A stretch of 64,000 bases of DNA, taken from positions 264,396 to 328,395 of the forward strand of contig JH720361.1 of the NCBI GenBank assembly GCA_000231825.2, given 5' to 3'. Source of the DNA: Tetrahymena elliotti 4EA (taxonomy: Eukaryota; Ciliophora; Oligohymenophorea; Hymenostomatida; Tetrahymenidae). The position numbers and the translations under genes are program-made. This document shows positions 49,757 to 63,475 of this stretch, one piece after another. The notes under the pieces are model-generated. The model saw only the letters and a program-made list of their open reading frames with translations, was not told where the DNA came from and made no database searches. Numbering within the stretch: position 1 is the first letter of the stretch; every line of letters starts with the position of its first letter.

Positions 49757-51224
49757 TTTACTATAAATGTTTACTATATAAATAGTATCTATAACTCATG
49801 AATTCTGAGTTTTAAATTGCATATTATCTAACTTTTTATATTTTACTTTCACGTGATTCATATATTCCAAAATTGTTAAAGATAATAAATTATATATTTT
49901 TTAACTTATTTACAACGATCTATTTTCTTATTTTTCAAAAAGTTGTTATTTTTAGTATCAAATTAATCCTTTTTACACCTATCAGAACAACTAAAAAATA
50001 CAAAGATAAAAACCGTTTATAATCTAAAAAATCTCATCTGTCTTTCTCGTATTAAGAAATACTAACTAAAGTAACAGATTTTTAAAAAATTTTCTCAACG
50101 AAATAAAAAAAATAAATCACAAATTAAAGAAATAGATAATTATTTTGATGTTATTTTTCTTAAAAATAAATCAATAAAAGCTAAGTGAGTTTTTTATAAA
50201 ATCGCCATTTATCTATTCATAAAAGTAATATAGAGATTTTATATTAAGATAAAATATTGTCAAAATTGTTTATTAATTTCAATTTAAAGGACTTATTTTT
50301 CTTTAAATAGAGCTCAGCTGAAAAAAATTTGGATTTATTAAAAATGATATTGATAATTTTTTTACTTTTCCTGAAAATAAAAAAAGAGTGGTAAATTATT
50401 CTATTCAAATATTTATTTTTGCAATTTATTATAAATTAAAAGATTTTTATATTATAATTATCTTTTGTTTTGAGATTTTTTCTAAATAAGAAGTAAGAAT
50501 TAACTATTATAATTGATCCTTTGAATTAAATTATAAATAGTTTCTTAAGAATTAAATTGTGATCATATTAAATCATAATATTTATATTATTTACATTTAA
50601 ATTAAGGATATTGAATACATTTTTCACATAGATATCTCAAATTAATTATCATTCTCCTAAAAAAAATATTGAAGCAATTTTAATCAGATTATAAAAATTT
50701 ATGGAAAAGAGTTGTTTAACTTCTTTTTTACCTCTGATTCGTTTTATGTAACTTTTTTTTTAATTTTAAAAAATTTTTAAAAATAATTTTAATATATCTT
50801 AATCTTTTTTTATTTTTTGAATTACTAAAAAACTACTAGTGTATCTTGTTAGTTTATTCTAATTTTTTTATCATGAAAGATAATACATAATATCATTATT
50901 TTATTACTCATTTTAAAAATATTAAAATAAAATTTTATTCCATTTTAAAAAGGTAGCTATGAAGTATTCTCTTATTTTTAAAAGCTACTAATAATTTTTT
51001 TGTAGTTATGTGTGCTGAGCTGCAAAATTGTAAAAAATGCTTAAAACTAACTAATAACCACAATTATTTTAAGAGTAATTAAATCTTTACTTTTATATTA
51101 ATAATTATTTATTGATATAATAATAACAATCTTAATACCTTCAATTTTTAATTTATATTTTAGATAGAACAAAACATTTATTATTAGATAGAAATAATAT
51201 TTCAAAGATTTTTAGTAAATAATC
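49757..51224. other. Intergenic, A+T-rich
   Basis: 1.5 kb of poly-A/T-rich sequence with no supported gene, RNA or repeat array. Confidence 0.6.
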
Positions 51225-52697
51225 ATGTCAAATTAAGGTAGCCCTAGATAAGAATAGCAAGAAGATAATTCAGAATAGCAAGATGAAAATTAAGAGCATA
51301 ATTAAGAAGAGGGAGAATAATAGAATTAGGAAGCTGAAGAATAAGTAATTCTTGAAAATTATTATTAGATTTCAATCTATATTTACCATTTTATTCAACA
51401 ACCAATATTTAAAGAATGAATTTTATCAAAGCAACTCTGGAATGATTAATTAAAGTGAAGAAAATGGCAATAATTAAATCAATACTGAGGAGGAAGAAGA
51501 TAGGATAATTAGATAAAGAGAAGAAGTAAATTTAATTGTTCTTTCAATAAATAATTAATTATACTAATTTATAAAGAGGATAGCTAAACTCGCAGAAAAT
51601 AGGCCTCTTCCAGAAAAAAAAGATGATGTTATTTAATACTTGTTTGGAAGGCTTTAAGAAGCTGAAGTAAATAAAATTTATTTACTAGAATTAGCAATAA
51701 TTCATAATTTCTACTTTAAAAAAAGACTGCATTATTTGATTTACATTAAATTATATAAGAAGAAGCAAAAGTAAGTTTCACATATCCTAAATGAATTTAA
51801 TGTTAATAAATGAAAATTTGTAGAAAAAAAAGGAAATATTAAATGAGTTAAATGAAAAAACAAACAGATTAAATAGCTTGCTTGAAGAAGAAAAAAGTAC
51901 AATAAAAGATGTAAATCTTTATTTATTTGATATGGACTAATTAAAAATATGGTTTTTAAAAAGAAAGTATAAAAAGAGCTTAAAGAAACATTAGATTTTG
52001 CTGTACAATAAAAGGTTTAGGTAGAAGAAGAATAACAAAAAATCTAGAATGAGTTAGAAAATGAAAAATAAAAATCTGAGGATCTTGAAAAGCAAATAGG
52101 TGAATTAAATAGATAAATTTCTGAATAGAAAGTAGAGATTGCAGATTTGAAAACTTAAAATTAGCAACTAGAATAAAAAGTTTAGAATCTAATTTAAGAT
52201 AAAGAAAATTAAACAGAAACAGCATAGAATAAAAGGATTAAAGAGTTGGAAGATGAGCTTAATGAAGCAAAGCAAATTATTACTAAGCTTTAAGTAAAAA
52301 TAGATATAATTTAATTTTGTTATAAATATATTTAAAATTAAAAGGATGTTAAAAATGCTTTAAATAAATTTAATATTGGTGGAAATAAAAATAAAGAATA
52401 GCAAAATTCTTAGAGTTAGTCTTCGTTTCAACAGCCACAAAATTAATTTTCCAATTCTAATGCAGATGCATATAGGAGATATGTGTAACTAACACCATAG
52501 ACAGTAAAAGAAGACAAACATTCTAAATATAGCAAATAGCAAGATGATGATGGTGATGGTGATGATTTTTGGTATATGGATCATTAAGGTAATTTATCTC
52601 TTTCATTCATCAACTTTATTTTAAATTATTTTTCTAAAAAGATGCAAGAAGTAAACAAAATATCTCCCCAAACATATAAAAGTCCAATAAAAAATGA
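51225..52697 (+). CDS. Small coiled-coil protein, eight exons
   Basis: A modelled 360-aa protein. Exons: 51225-51344, 51415-51525, 51577-51666, 51726-51770, 51824-51910, 51964-52293, 52345-52588, 52642-52697; phases fit throughout and the shortest exon is 45 bp. The N-terminus is Gln/Glu-rich and acidic. A short globular-looking segment (IAKLAENRPLPEKKDDVIQY, LFGRLQEAE) precedes about 190 residues of coiled coil with heptad-like Leu/Ile spacing. The tail is Gln/Ser-rich with an Asp cluster (QDDDGDGDDFWYMDHQ). I do not recognise the family. The combination of a short helical head, a coiled coil and a disordered tail suits a cytoskeletal or basal-body accessory protein, but that is inference. 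Confidence 0.82.
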
Positions 52698-53389
52698 AAT
52701 TATCTTGAAACCTTAAATAAAATTTTGCAATAAAAAGTATTTATGTTATTGTTTTATCTTTATTAAAAATATTTTTTTAAGTTCTCGTTCTTTTAAAATT
52801 TGAATAAAATATATTTTATTTTTTTATTTGTCTTAAAACCTCCTTTAGGAAAACTAAAGACTTGCTAGGTAAGAGGTAAGAATGTTAAAATTCTTAAAAA
52901 CAATTTAAAAAAAAACTCTCGAATTAATATCCCTCAATTATGTTAATTATCAATTCTAATTTTTTTAATTTTATTTTTGTAAAATAACTGAAAATTGATT
53001 ATTTAAGAAACATTTATTCAAATGTGTTACTAACCTTTTTTTACTGATTTGAATTCAATTAATAAATACAAAAAATTTAAAGGTAATGATTTGATTTAAT
53101 GAATTGAATTTTTAGGTCAGTGAATTTAATTAGCAAAATAAATAGCATTTAAACTGAGAAAATAATAAATTTTTAGTAAAAATTGTGATTTAAATTGTAA
53201 GTGCTCCTTTTTTACCTTTATGATTTTGATTTTGATAAATAAATACAAAAACATTTAAAAGTATGTAATTTCATTAAATAATTTGACTTTATAGGTGGAG
53301 TGAATTAATTAGCAAAATAATTAGCATTTAAACTGAAAAAATTAATATTTAATAAAAATTTTGATTAAAATAGAAAAGTGTTTGAAATA
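52698..53389. other. Intergenic region with a two-copy repeat
   Basis: A+T-rich spacer. About half is a diverged direct repeat (listed separately) directly upstream of the giant surface-protein gene. Confidence 0.6.
53032..53375. repeat. Two-copy direct repeat, about 175 bp
   Basis: Copies at about 53032-53200 and 53212-53375. Shared blocks: AATAAATACAAAAA, GTGAATTTAATTAGCAAAAT or GTGAATTAATTAGCAAAAT, and TAGCATTTAAACTGA. Divergence is moderate. The array ends just before the start of the next gene. Confidence 0.75.
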
Positions 53390-56300
53390 ATGAATTTATA
53401 TTTATTTAGCATAATTATGTTAGCTACATTTGAAATGTATAGTAGCTAGTAGTGCTAATAAGATTAAATCTATTCTAAGATGACTTAGTCTTGCTTTTAG
53501 TGCTCCAATAAATGTTAGACCTGTTTTAACACAGATACTTCTTCGTGTATTAACTGTAAAGAAGGCTTTTATAAAAGCTCAATAAATAGTTCTACTTGTG
53601 TAGAAAAATGCTAAGAAAATGAAATTTTAAATGAAAAGAAAGAATGCATGAAATGCTAAACTTATGGTTGTGTAAAATGTGATGATAATTAAAAATGTTA
53701 AGAATGCGATTAAAACCTATAGCTTGATTAAGCGAGCAATTAATGCTTCTTAACGAATAATATCTGTCCATTTTTAAATAATTTCATTTAAGGATCACCA
53801 AAAGAAAAGCAATGTGTTTAAGATTGCCCTTAAACTTTTTATTAAAATATGAATAATTAAATTTGCGAAGAAACTGTTTAGTGCTTACAAATTTAAGAAA
53901 GCTAGAGATTCTAGATAGACTAAAGAGTTTTGGAGATTTAGGTAATTAATGATAATTAATATTTAGTAGCTGCAAATCGTTGTATTTTTGCTTTAGTCGA
54001 CAATGATTGGAACATTATCAATGTTTAAATCTTATAAAATTTAGTAAATTATGATGAATAGTATGTATATGAAGGAAATCCACTCATTAAAAAAAGTTTT
54101 ATTGTAGGAAGTCAAGGAGGATGTACAGCAGGGAACAAATTAGTAGTTTTTGATTTTAAAACTCTAGAGATAGTTTTCTCTAGAGATGATCTAGAATATG
54201 ATTTATTAGTTCAATATGTTGATAAAATAAATGAAATAGTATTTTTATATTATGAGAATTCTGAAAATATTTTTTGGTACGATGGTATTAATAAGAGCTT
54301 CAATTATTAATATATGAATACTTTTAAATTTTTTTAACAAATTAATTAAAATTCACTGACAAGATATATCATACAATTAGGAATATCAACCTTTTCAGTA
54401 AATTTTTAAATAATCAAACTAAAATTTTTTATATTATATATTAAAATTAGATTGGCGATTTAAAGATAGATAGATCTATATAATTTAAAAATTTAAAGTC
54501 ACAAGATCTAGATGATAAAATTTTTTTTAAGATTTAAAAATAAAATGATTTTTTCATTTTATTTTCTTATGATATTAATTTACCCCTATTGAGGATATCA
54601 AAATTAAAAATAGAATAAGATTTAATCATGATTTAACAGGAAATTTAATATTTTCCATCAGAGTTTTATGGAATTGAAATGCTTTCTTATTCAGAAATAA
54701 ATAATGCTATCATTTATTTTAATCCTGAAAATTAGAACTTGGAAATAAATACCTTAGATTAAAAATCTGAAGTAATTCTTTAAAAGATAAACTTAACATC
54801 TTCTTAGGTAGATAACTATTAAATTTTTGAAGATTAGAAGACAAATTCAACAATAGTCTTTATTTTTTCTGAAAATCTTTAAATAGTAAATGTAACAAAT
54901 GTTTTAATAATTTAAAGTGGCAAATAATAAGAAAGTCTTTCTATAGATTTTAAACCCATAAATTTTACATTTATTTCAAAATAATCAATAATTAGAGATA
55001 TTAAAATTTGTAATGACCAAAATATAATGGAAATATTTGTATAGTAAGTGCTTTCTAATTAATAAGTGTTTTAATAGGATATTAGATTAAGATATAATCT
55101 GACTGATCATTCATAAATAATAAAATACTTGGTGCCCAATGCAAATAAATATTAATATATAAAACAAGATTTTAATAAAAACCAATTTGTTATGTATTAA
55201 TTAGATTAAAATTCCTAAAATTAGATTTACTTTTTTGATAGTTAGTAAGTCTTCTTTAATTAAACTATTGGGTTTTTTATGATTTAAGAGTATGTTGAGA
55301 ACTATTAAAAAATACCAAGGATTAATACAAAATTTATTAATTTTAATAATCGTGAAATAAATAGTTCTGGAAATTATTAACTTGTTGCTTAATTAAATAA
55401 TTAATATATTTTACTATAAAGATAAAATGGTAAGATTACTCAACAATTCGTTTTCGATTTTAAATAAGAAAAAATAATTGTTTTTTATGACTACATCTTA
55501 TTCTACTATAGTTCTGTGAACTTCGTTTTTATTTAAAAAAGAAATATTCTGATAATACCAAATCTACCTCAAATATATGATTTAAATACCTCAAAAGAAT
55601 TATTAGTCAGCAATAATGATTATTTATCTATTTTTTATTCCTTTATAATAATAAATGATGATTATATAGTTTATTTATCTTATAATAATGATTTTGAAGT
55701 AATACTAAGTTAGTTAGATCTCTCAACTTTTGAAACCACCTAACTTTTGAATCTAAAAAAAAGTTCGATCAGATCTTTTTGGAAAATAGAAACACTTTCA
55801 AATTACCCTGTTATTTTTGATGATAATATTATTTATCTTTGTGATTATAAAAAGTATTAATTTTGTAAGCCATTCTCTTTAAAAGACCACAATTTTATAA
55901 ACGAAGGCACTGAATTACAACTAATTCCTTTATTTAATCCTGTGGCTACTTACTAGAAGACAAAAGAAATATTTATATTCTAGTATGGAATAATTTTAGT
56001 ATGCTCATATGATTTGAAGAATTAAACATAATTAAATCTTGGGATTTAATATCCTAATAATCAAATCAAGCCAAAATAAAATTTTTTTCAAAATGATCGA
56101 TATTTTTTTTACTTTGATCAAACATACTTTTATAAATTTGATATGGAACTAAAATAATTTCAAATAATTGAAGCAATTACAAACTTTTAGTCTTAAATTT
56201 ATAGTTAATAACTGAGAATTAATTTTTACATACTAAGTAATACATCTTTAGCAAAAAAATCTGGAAACATTATTGATACAAGTAATATGATAATCATAAA

Positions 56301-59300
56301 AACTGAGTAAGAAGACAATACTTTTATTGGTGAGATACAAATGGATGATGTAAAATGTCATTTTTTTCAATCTGAGAGTGGAATATATTGGCATAAAAAT
56401 TTGTTAAATGAGCCTTTTTATGGATTAAACTTTTCTTAAGACTAAATTCTCTTAGACTAATATTCTTAAAATGAGTAAAATTTAGTAGCCCTATACGATA
56501 GCAGCTGCTTATGTATTAGAATTTATGATTTAATAAAAAAAAAGTAAAGGAATAGTAAACAAATTACAAATATCAATTTAAACTTTTCAATAAAAATAGT
56601 TGATTGGATCGAATTTAACTTTATTAATGTTTAAGATTCAAGTATATACCTATAAACTCCTTAGTTGGATACAAAATAATTGCTAATAGCACAGTATAAC
56701 TCTAATATATCTGAATATTAATATTGCTATGATCAACAGTACTTAGCAGTACAAACAGAAAACCAAAATTTATATCTAATTGATGTAATTTCTTTTCTTT
56801 TTAATTTTTGTTCTTAAATTAAATTAAATTGAAAAGATATAAAAAAGGGTTTAATTATAAGTGGACACCAATCTTTATTATACTAATAACAATGTTATAC
56901 TAAAGCTTAAATTTGTTCTCTTTTGTAGTTAAAATATACTTGCTATCTATTCTCCTAATCTGAAAATTGTAGATTTATTTACAGGTTAAGATTCGAAATT
57001 TATTCAAGAAGTAATTTGATAAAATTTATTTTATTTTAATTTATTAATTCATTTTTTTATTTAAGAGTAAGCCTATTTTTGCTTATTAGTTAAACTTAAT
57101 ATAGAGTATTCCTATTATAAATAAGAATGAAGGGCTAGTAATATGCTTTTTTGGTGCATAAACGAATTATTTCCAAAGAAATAATACTGGTTCTAATCTT
57201 AATTTGTTTGATTTTAGATAAAATGTGACAAATATTTTTTATGATATGGAAAATAACACTTTAATAGGAGTAACTGGTATTACAAAATAAATTAACATAA
57301 TAACTATTCCAGGAAATTAGTTATTATTTACTTATAATACAATGAGTTCATTTAATAAAGGAGCTATTTACTTTTATGAGGAATAAAAAAATTTAATTTT
57401 GGTAGATACAACTCCTATAATATACATATGCAATTATCTATTGAGAAATATTACAACTTTTAATACATTTATTAAAGATATATAAGGAATATTAATAGAT
57501 AAAAATAAAAATGTTATTTTCTTCTATTCTTATTAATTTATATATGCATTAGAATTTCCAAATATGAAACATATTGAGACTTTTTCTTTGCATCAATATA
57601 ATTAGAATAATATTTTAAATATTTAAATCAATTCAATTCTTTAGGTATTGATAGTCTAAACGAGTACTGCATTTATCTCTTTTGATCTTACAGAAATTCT
57701 CTATATAGATGAAATTAATTTATTCTAACTTTACAAGGTTAAAAATATAAAGTTAAATGAAGAATATTCTGTTTATTATAGCCTTTAAAATCTATCATTA
57801 AATCTATACAAAGAGGCTTAGCTTGTAAATTCATTGTTATTTGAGCCGTTCTAATAAAATATTTACCCATACTTCACTGAGCCAATATTAATAGCAGAAA
57901 ATTAATTCATATATATAGCTTACAACAAATTATATGTAATTTAAGCAAACTTATAACTGAATATTTTAACAGAAATCTTTAAAATTAATTTAAGTTAAAC
58001 TCCTGATAATTATTTTTATGATTCAAAATCAAATAATATATTTTTGCTTTACAGTAATAGTAGTAGTTCTAAATTGTATAGTGTTGATATATCAGATTAG
58101 AACAAAGGCGAAGTGTTCTTAACTAGCTTTTTAGATGTAGATGCATCAAAAGCTTAAATTTGCAGCTAATACATAATTCTTCCATCTGTTAATATTATTT
58201 ATTCTTATGATATTAAATCTAGCTAAACAAATAAAGTTTTATTACCTGCTTATGGTAATATCAAGCTATTTTTTAAATTTTAAATTAATTAACTCAGCAG
58301 TGAAGGAATTAATTGGTGGAATATTCCTTTTGAAAATTATGAAAGATTAAATACTAATGATTTCTTACAAGAAGGATAGCCTACAAAGAATATATTGATT
58401 CTATTAGAATAAGATAGTAATTAAATGATGTTGGTAATAGATTTATTATAAAATAAAATTGTTTAATATAAAATACTAGATACATATAAAGTAATAAATA
58501 TTGTTCATGATCCATACAGAACAATTATTTACATTATTAATAATATTGGAACTACAGATATCTTTAGTTTTTAGTTAGAGTTCATAACTTCAATTTAAAA
58601 TTCTTGTCTGAAATAAGCAACTATTTCTTATGATATGAATTTTGTTTATTCTATATGCCCAAATGATTTGATTATTTATAATGGAATAAACTTTGAGCAG
58701 CAATTTTCTATAATAAATAAAGGTATCAAGGAAGCATATAGCTTAATTAATATGAACTATAATAATCACATAATAATAGTTCAAAAAAATAAATTATGTG
58801 TCCTTCAATTAAAATAAGATAATACCTATGAAATAATATACGAATTTAATAAAAAGAATATAGCAATTCATAACTTTAAGCTTTCTAATGATGTAAATAA
58901 CTAAATCTATGCTATTATTTTAATATCTAATTATGAGGATATTACTAAAATATAGCTTCCTCTTTCTGAAAATAAGTTATGCTCAATTTAAATTCAATAA
59001 CAGAATAGGATATCTGAGAATGTTTACACAAAAACACAACTAGATGTGCTGACTCAATATTTAAATGCAGCATAATAAAAACTTTCTTTGATTGAAATAG
59101 AATTTTAAGACGGATAGTCTATCCAACAGACAGATATTTAGGTACAAACTATAAATATTGAACATATGCATTTAATGAGCCTAACCTTATTCTCTTAATA
59201 CTAAAATAAAGTTTACTGGAATAATTAAACAGCTTTTTCAAAATAAATAAATAATTTAAAATTAAAAAATATGTCCTTGGTAGTTTAAAATGAGATAATA

Positions 59301-62300
59301 ATAAGCAGCCAAAACTAAATGTAAAATTTCTAAATGCAAAAAGTTTTACTTATTTTAAATGCCTCAATAAATTTAGAAAATCTTAATAAGGTATACTTAT
59401 AATAATTATCAATATCTATCTAAAATTCAAGCTAAATTAAAATTTCAAATTGTAATTTAGTAGTCATAGACTAACTATTATTGGATGAAGTATCAACTTC
59501 AGGAAAATTTTTATTTTTGCTAAGTAATAATACTCAAGTAGTAATCAACCAAGTAAAGATAATTGATTCAACAACAAGTCAAATGTTTTTAATTACTAAT
59601 AGCTAAAAAGTGAATATAACAAATATTTAAATATAAAGTTGCTCTCACTTAAGTTATATATTCAATATTTAACAAGTAGATAATCTTTCAATTTAAAATA
59701 GTTTCATCAATCAGAGTTCTTTTTCTACAATTTATTAAATATAGAGTACTATAATATCTTCAGTTTAAATTCTTTCAGTCTTAAATTCTACAAATATCAC
59801 TGCTGTTTTAATTGAAAAATAAGAAATTAATACAGTTTAATACCTTAGCTAATAATTAAATTTGAGTAGTGTGAAACTTTTTAGTTCAACAGATATTATA
59901 TTCCCTTTTGAAGCTAAGATAGTTGAAATTTATGATGTTACTATAGATCATCTTGAAGTCTCAAAGATTATCTTTAACATCTAGGCTGATAAAATAACAA
60001 TAAATAATATTAATATAACAAATAGCATTCCATCAATTTAAGGATTTGACTGTAAATTAATTAATATAGAAAATTTCATGGATTCTTCTATCAAGAATAT
60101 TAATTCTAAATAAAATTAAATTCAAATACTTTCAATATAGTAGTAATAAAATGGTGGGTAGGCTCTTATTTATTAATCAAAATTTATAGATTTTTCTAAT
60201 TTGAGTTAAACTCCGTTGATAATTTTAAATTCTCTTTATAGCATTAAAATAGAAAATGTGATAGTTGAAAATGTAGTTAACATAAATAACTATCATACAT
60301 CTATTTTAGTAATATTAGATTGCAAGTTTGTTATATTAGCTAGTAGTTAATTTAAAAATAACATAAATTTTAATGGATTAGGAGGAGTAATTCATGCAGC
60401 AGAAAATGAAATGATTGAAATAACAAATTCTAATTTTAGTTTTAATCAATGCAAACATTAAAATGGTGGTGCAATATACATATCAAATACAATATCATAA
60501 GGTACTTTAATATTAAATAAATCATAATTGTAAGAGAATAAATCTCTCTTTTCTTCTGGAGGTGCTATTTATATCTAAAATATAAATATAATAATGAATG
60601 GCTCTGAGATCTCCTTCAATAAAGCCTAAATTGGTGGAGGAATCTATTATGAGCAAGTTATTCCAGATTTTTTAATTGACATATCAAAAGGAATTTCAAA
60701 CAATAACACTTTAAAAGATAATATTGCATTTATATATGGCTAAAATTATGGATCAACTTTAAGAAAAATATTTATTGATTAAGAAAAAATAGAAGTATCA
60801 AAAGGAGCTTTAGTGGACTTCTAAGATGAAAATGTTGTGATAAGCCAATTCAAAAGTGGAGATTAATTATCTTTTAAAAAAATACAATTACTTGATGAAG
60901 AAAATAAACCTATTTAATCTATAAACTTAAATTCAGATGAATTTAATTAACTTAGCCATGATGTCTAATCTATAATATAATAAATAATTATTTCAGTAAC
61001 TTGGAATCAACAAAATAATTAAATATAATGTATTGGAGAACTATAAAGTAAATAGTTTGATAATAATGGATTCAGCTTAAATTTTAAAGTTATTTACAAA
61101 CCATTATCTAGTTTAATCCTTAAAATAACTAGCAACGCATTTCCTTAAATAAAAGATTCAAAAGGAAACATTGTTTTCAGAGCAGGATCTATAGAATAAG
61201 GGATCAAAGTTTCTTTTGATTAATGCTCTCTGGGTGAAATATAAAAATAGTATGGTAATTCAATAGCTTGTGAATAATGTCCAGATGGTAAGTACTCCTT
61301 AAATAAAGAAGACTAAGAATGCAAGCTTTGTCCTGATTCAGCAATTAAATGCATAGGTTTTAGTATCTTTCTAAAAAATGGATATTGGAGAGAAAATGAA
61401 AATACTGATAACATTCTTCATTGTAGTTTCAATCCTGAATCTTGCAAACCACAACTTTCAACATCTAAAGTAAGAATATATTTTTAAAAATTAAATTATC
61501 AATTCTTATCAATTTTTTTTCAAAAGTTTAACTGTGACATAGGTTATAAAGGTCCTTTGTGTTAGAGCTGTGATATTTATGGAGAAGTATGGGGAAATAG
61601 TTACTCTGAAATTTTAGATCCTGGATTTTGCTATAAGTGTGATGAAAGCACATAAAAAATCATTTTTTATAATATTGCAATATTTTTTTTAACATCTTTA
61701 TATATTTTGATTATCTTAAAGAGAATTATTTATTAGCTAGAAGTTAAATTAACAGGATTCTTTTTAAATTAAATGGACATAATATACCTAGGTTCAACTT
61801 GTAATATTATTTTTTTATTAATTTATTTAATTCATAATAATCAATAAAAGTAAGTCAATCTGATAGATCATAAATTATATCTAAGATTCTAACTGATCAT
61901 TTACAAATATTAACCTTAGTATGCACTTTTACAGTAAGTATGCCTAGTATTGTTACTGTTCCAATATAATTTTCAGGTGACTCTGTTGGTATGGCTAGTA
62001 AATCTATAGATTGTATTTTTTCAAATTATTCTAGACTCTAACCTTTGTGGTTGTTTTAATCTTTGTGGTCTTTAATTTTACCTATTGGGATTTCTTTTTA
62101 ATTTCTTTTAATGGGAATAATATTTATGTTTTTTAAAACATTCATATTTATCAGATATCTTCGAACTGCAGCTATTTTCATTTACTTTTATTTCTTTCCT
62201 ATGATTATTACTTTAGCTGCAAGATCAATGAATTGTATAACTATAGGAGATAAATCATATTTAGATTTAGATTTGAGTATTGAATGTTACGATAAAACCC

Positions 62301-63475
62301 GTCACTTACCTTTTATTTTCTATTTTAGCATTCCTTTGTTAATAATTTGGGGAGTTTTAATCCCTTTATTACTATTTTGCAAAATAAATAAGGTTAACTA
62401 ATAGAAAAAATCTAAATTTATTCAAATAAAATATTCTTTCTTATTTGCTGGCTACAAAGAAAAGTTCTATTATTGGGAGTTTTGGAAATTACTTTACAAA
62501 GTCAAATTAATTTTAATATCTACTATTCTAAAGCAAAATATTTATTTAAAGGTAAAATTTTATTTTTTTATTCTCAAATTTATGTATTGTTCAAGAAAAT
62601 ATATTCTAGTTTATTAAAAATTAATTTAAAAAAACTTTTAAAAATAATAGGTTGGATTTATGAATTTAGTGTAGTTGTTCTACTTCTCTAAGCTTTATAA
62701 AAGTTAGCCTTTTATTAGAAAATATTTTAATGACTTATAATAAACATCTATACAACTGTGCACATTATCTTTAAATTTATGCTTTATTTAGGTAGTTGGT
62801 TACAAAAATATCTTAATATTTTAACTAATTTAGATATTTTTAGTTGCAGCTATCAATTTTTTCTTTATATTTATCTTAGTAATAGGGTTATCTAGGTTAA
62901 CTATATCCTAAGAAGAAAATAAAAGGAATTTTATTTAAAGATTAATCATTTAAATCAAAAAGAAATTTCCTTAATTATTAGATGCTTAAATTTAAAATCG
63001 TAACAATATGAGATATTTATTGAAGTTAAAAAATGTGAAAAAAAAAATAAAATTGTTAGTAAAATATTTGAAAAACTATGATTTTTACTCTTAAATATCT
63101 CTTTAGTCACATTTTAACTTGTCTAGCAGATTATAAGATGGTAACTAATCACAAAAATTTTCAGACAGAAATTTATTATTTTCTACAGAAACAGCTGATG
63201 AAAAATAACAGATTTTTTAAAAGAAAAATTTTGATCAAAAAATTAAGAATAAATGGTCATACTACACTAGAAATGCCAAAAAAAACTAAACATGTAATTT
63301 TTTTAAAAACTAATTAGTTATTTTAAAAATAAAATTAGCATTAAAAGGTTGGATTGGCTCAAATCAAACAAGTCTTGAAAGTAGTTCATACAAGGCAGAT
63401 CAAATTTTGGAGAGTAATCATTCTATTTAAAATACCAATAAATTTTAAATTTAATTGAGTCCATAAAAAAATTGA
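53390..63475 (+). CDS. Giant Cys-rich, beta-helix, multi-span surface protein
   Basis: Predicted 3239-aa protein in seven exons: 53390-54397, 54451-56784, 56837-57010, 57066-61469, 61527-61800, 61851-62551, 62651-63475; all phases fit. Residues 1-20 (MNLYLFSIIMLATFEMYSSQ) look like a signal peptide. Next is a Cys-rich furin-like stretch with CxxC pairs (CFQCSNKCQTCF, CINCKEGFYK, CVKCDDNQKCQECDQ). A very long middle region follows, then short Asn/Ser/Gly-rich repeats with a right-handed beta-helix look (GGAIYISNT, GGAIYIQNI, GGGIYYEQ). A second Cys-rich module (ACEQCPDGKYSL, CKLCPDSAIKCIG, FNCDIGYKGPLCQSC) leads into a multi-helix membrane domain. Its motifs (ILTDHLQILTLVCTFTVSMP, SIDCIF, GYKEKFYYWEFWKLLYK) match the large ciliate families of putative receptors that carry beta-helix ectodomains. 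Function unknown; placement at the plasma or alveolar membrane is inferred. Confidence 0.88.

Noticed and set aside
51980..52225. Minus-strand hydrophobic frame in the small coiled-coil gene
   Set aside because: It is the reverse complement of coiled-coil codons (AAA/GAA read as TTT/TTC).
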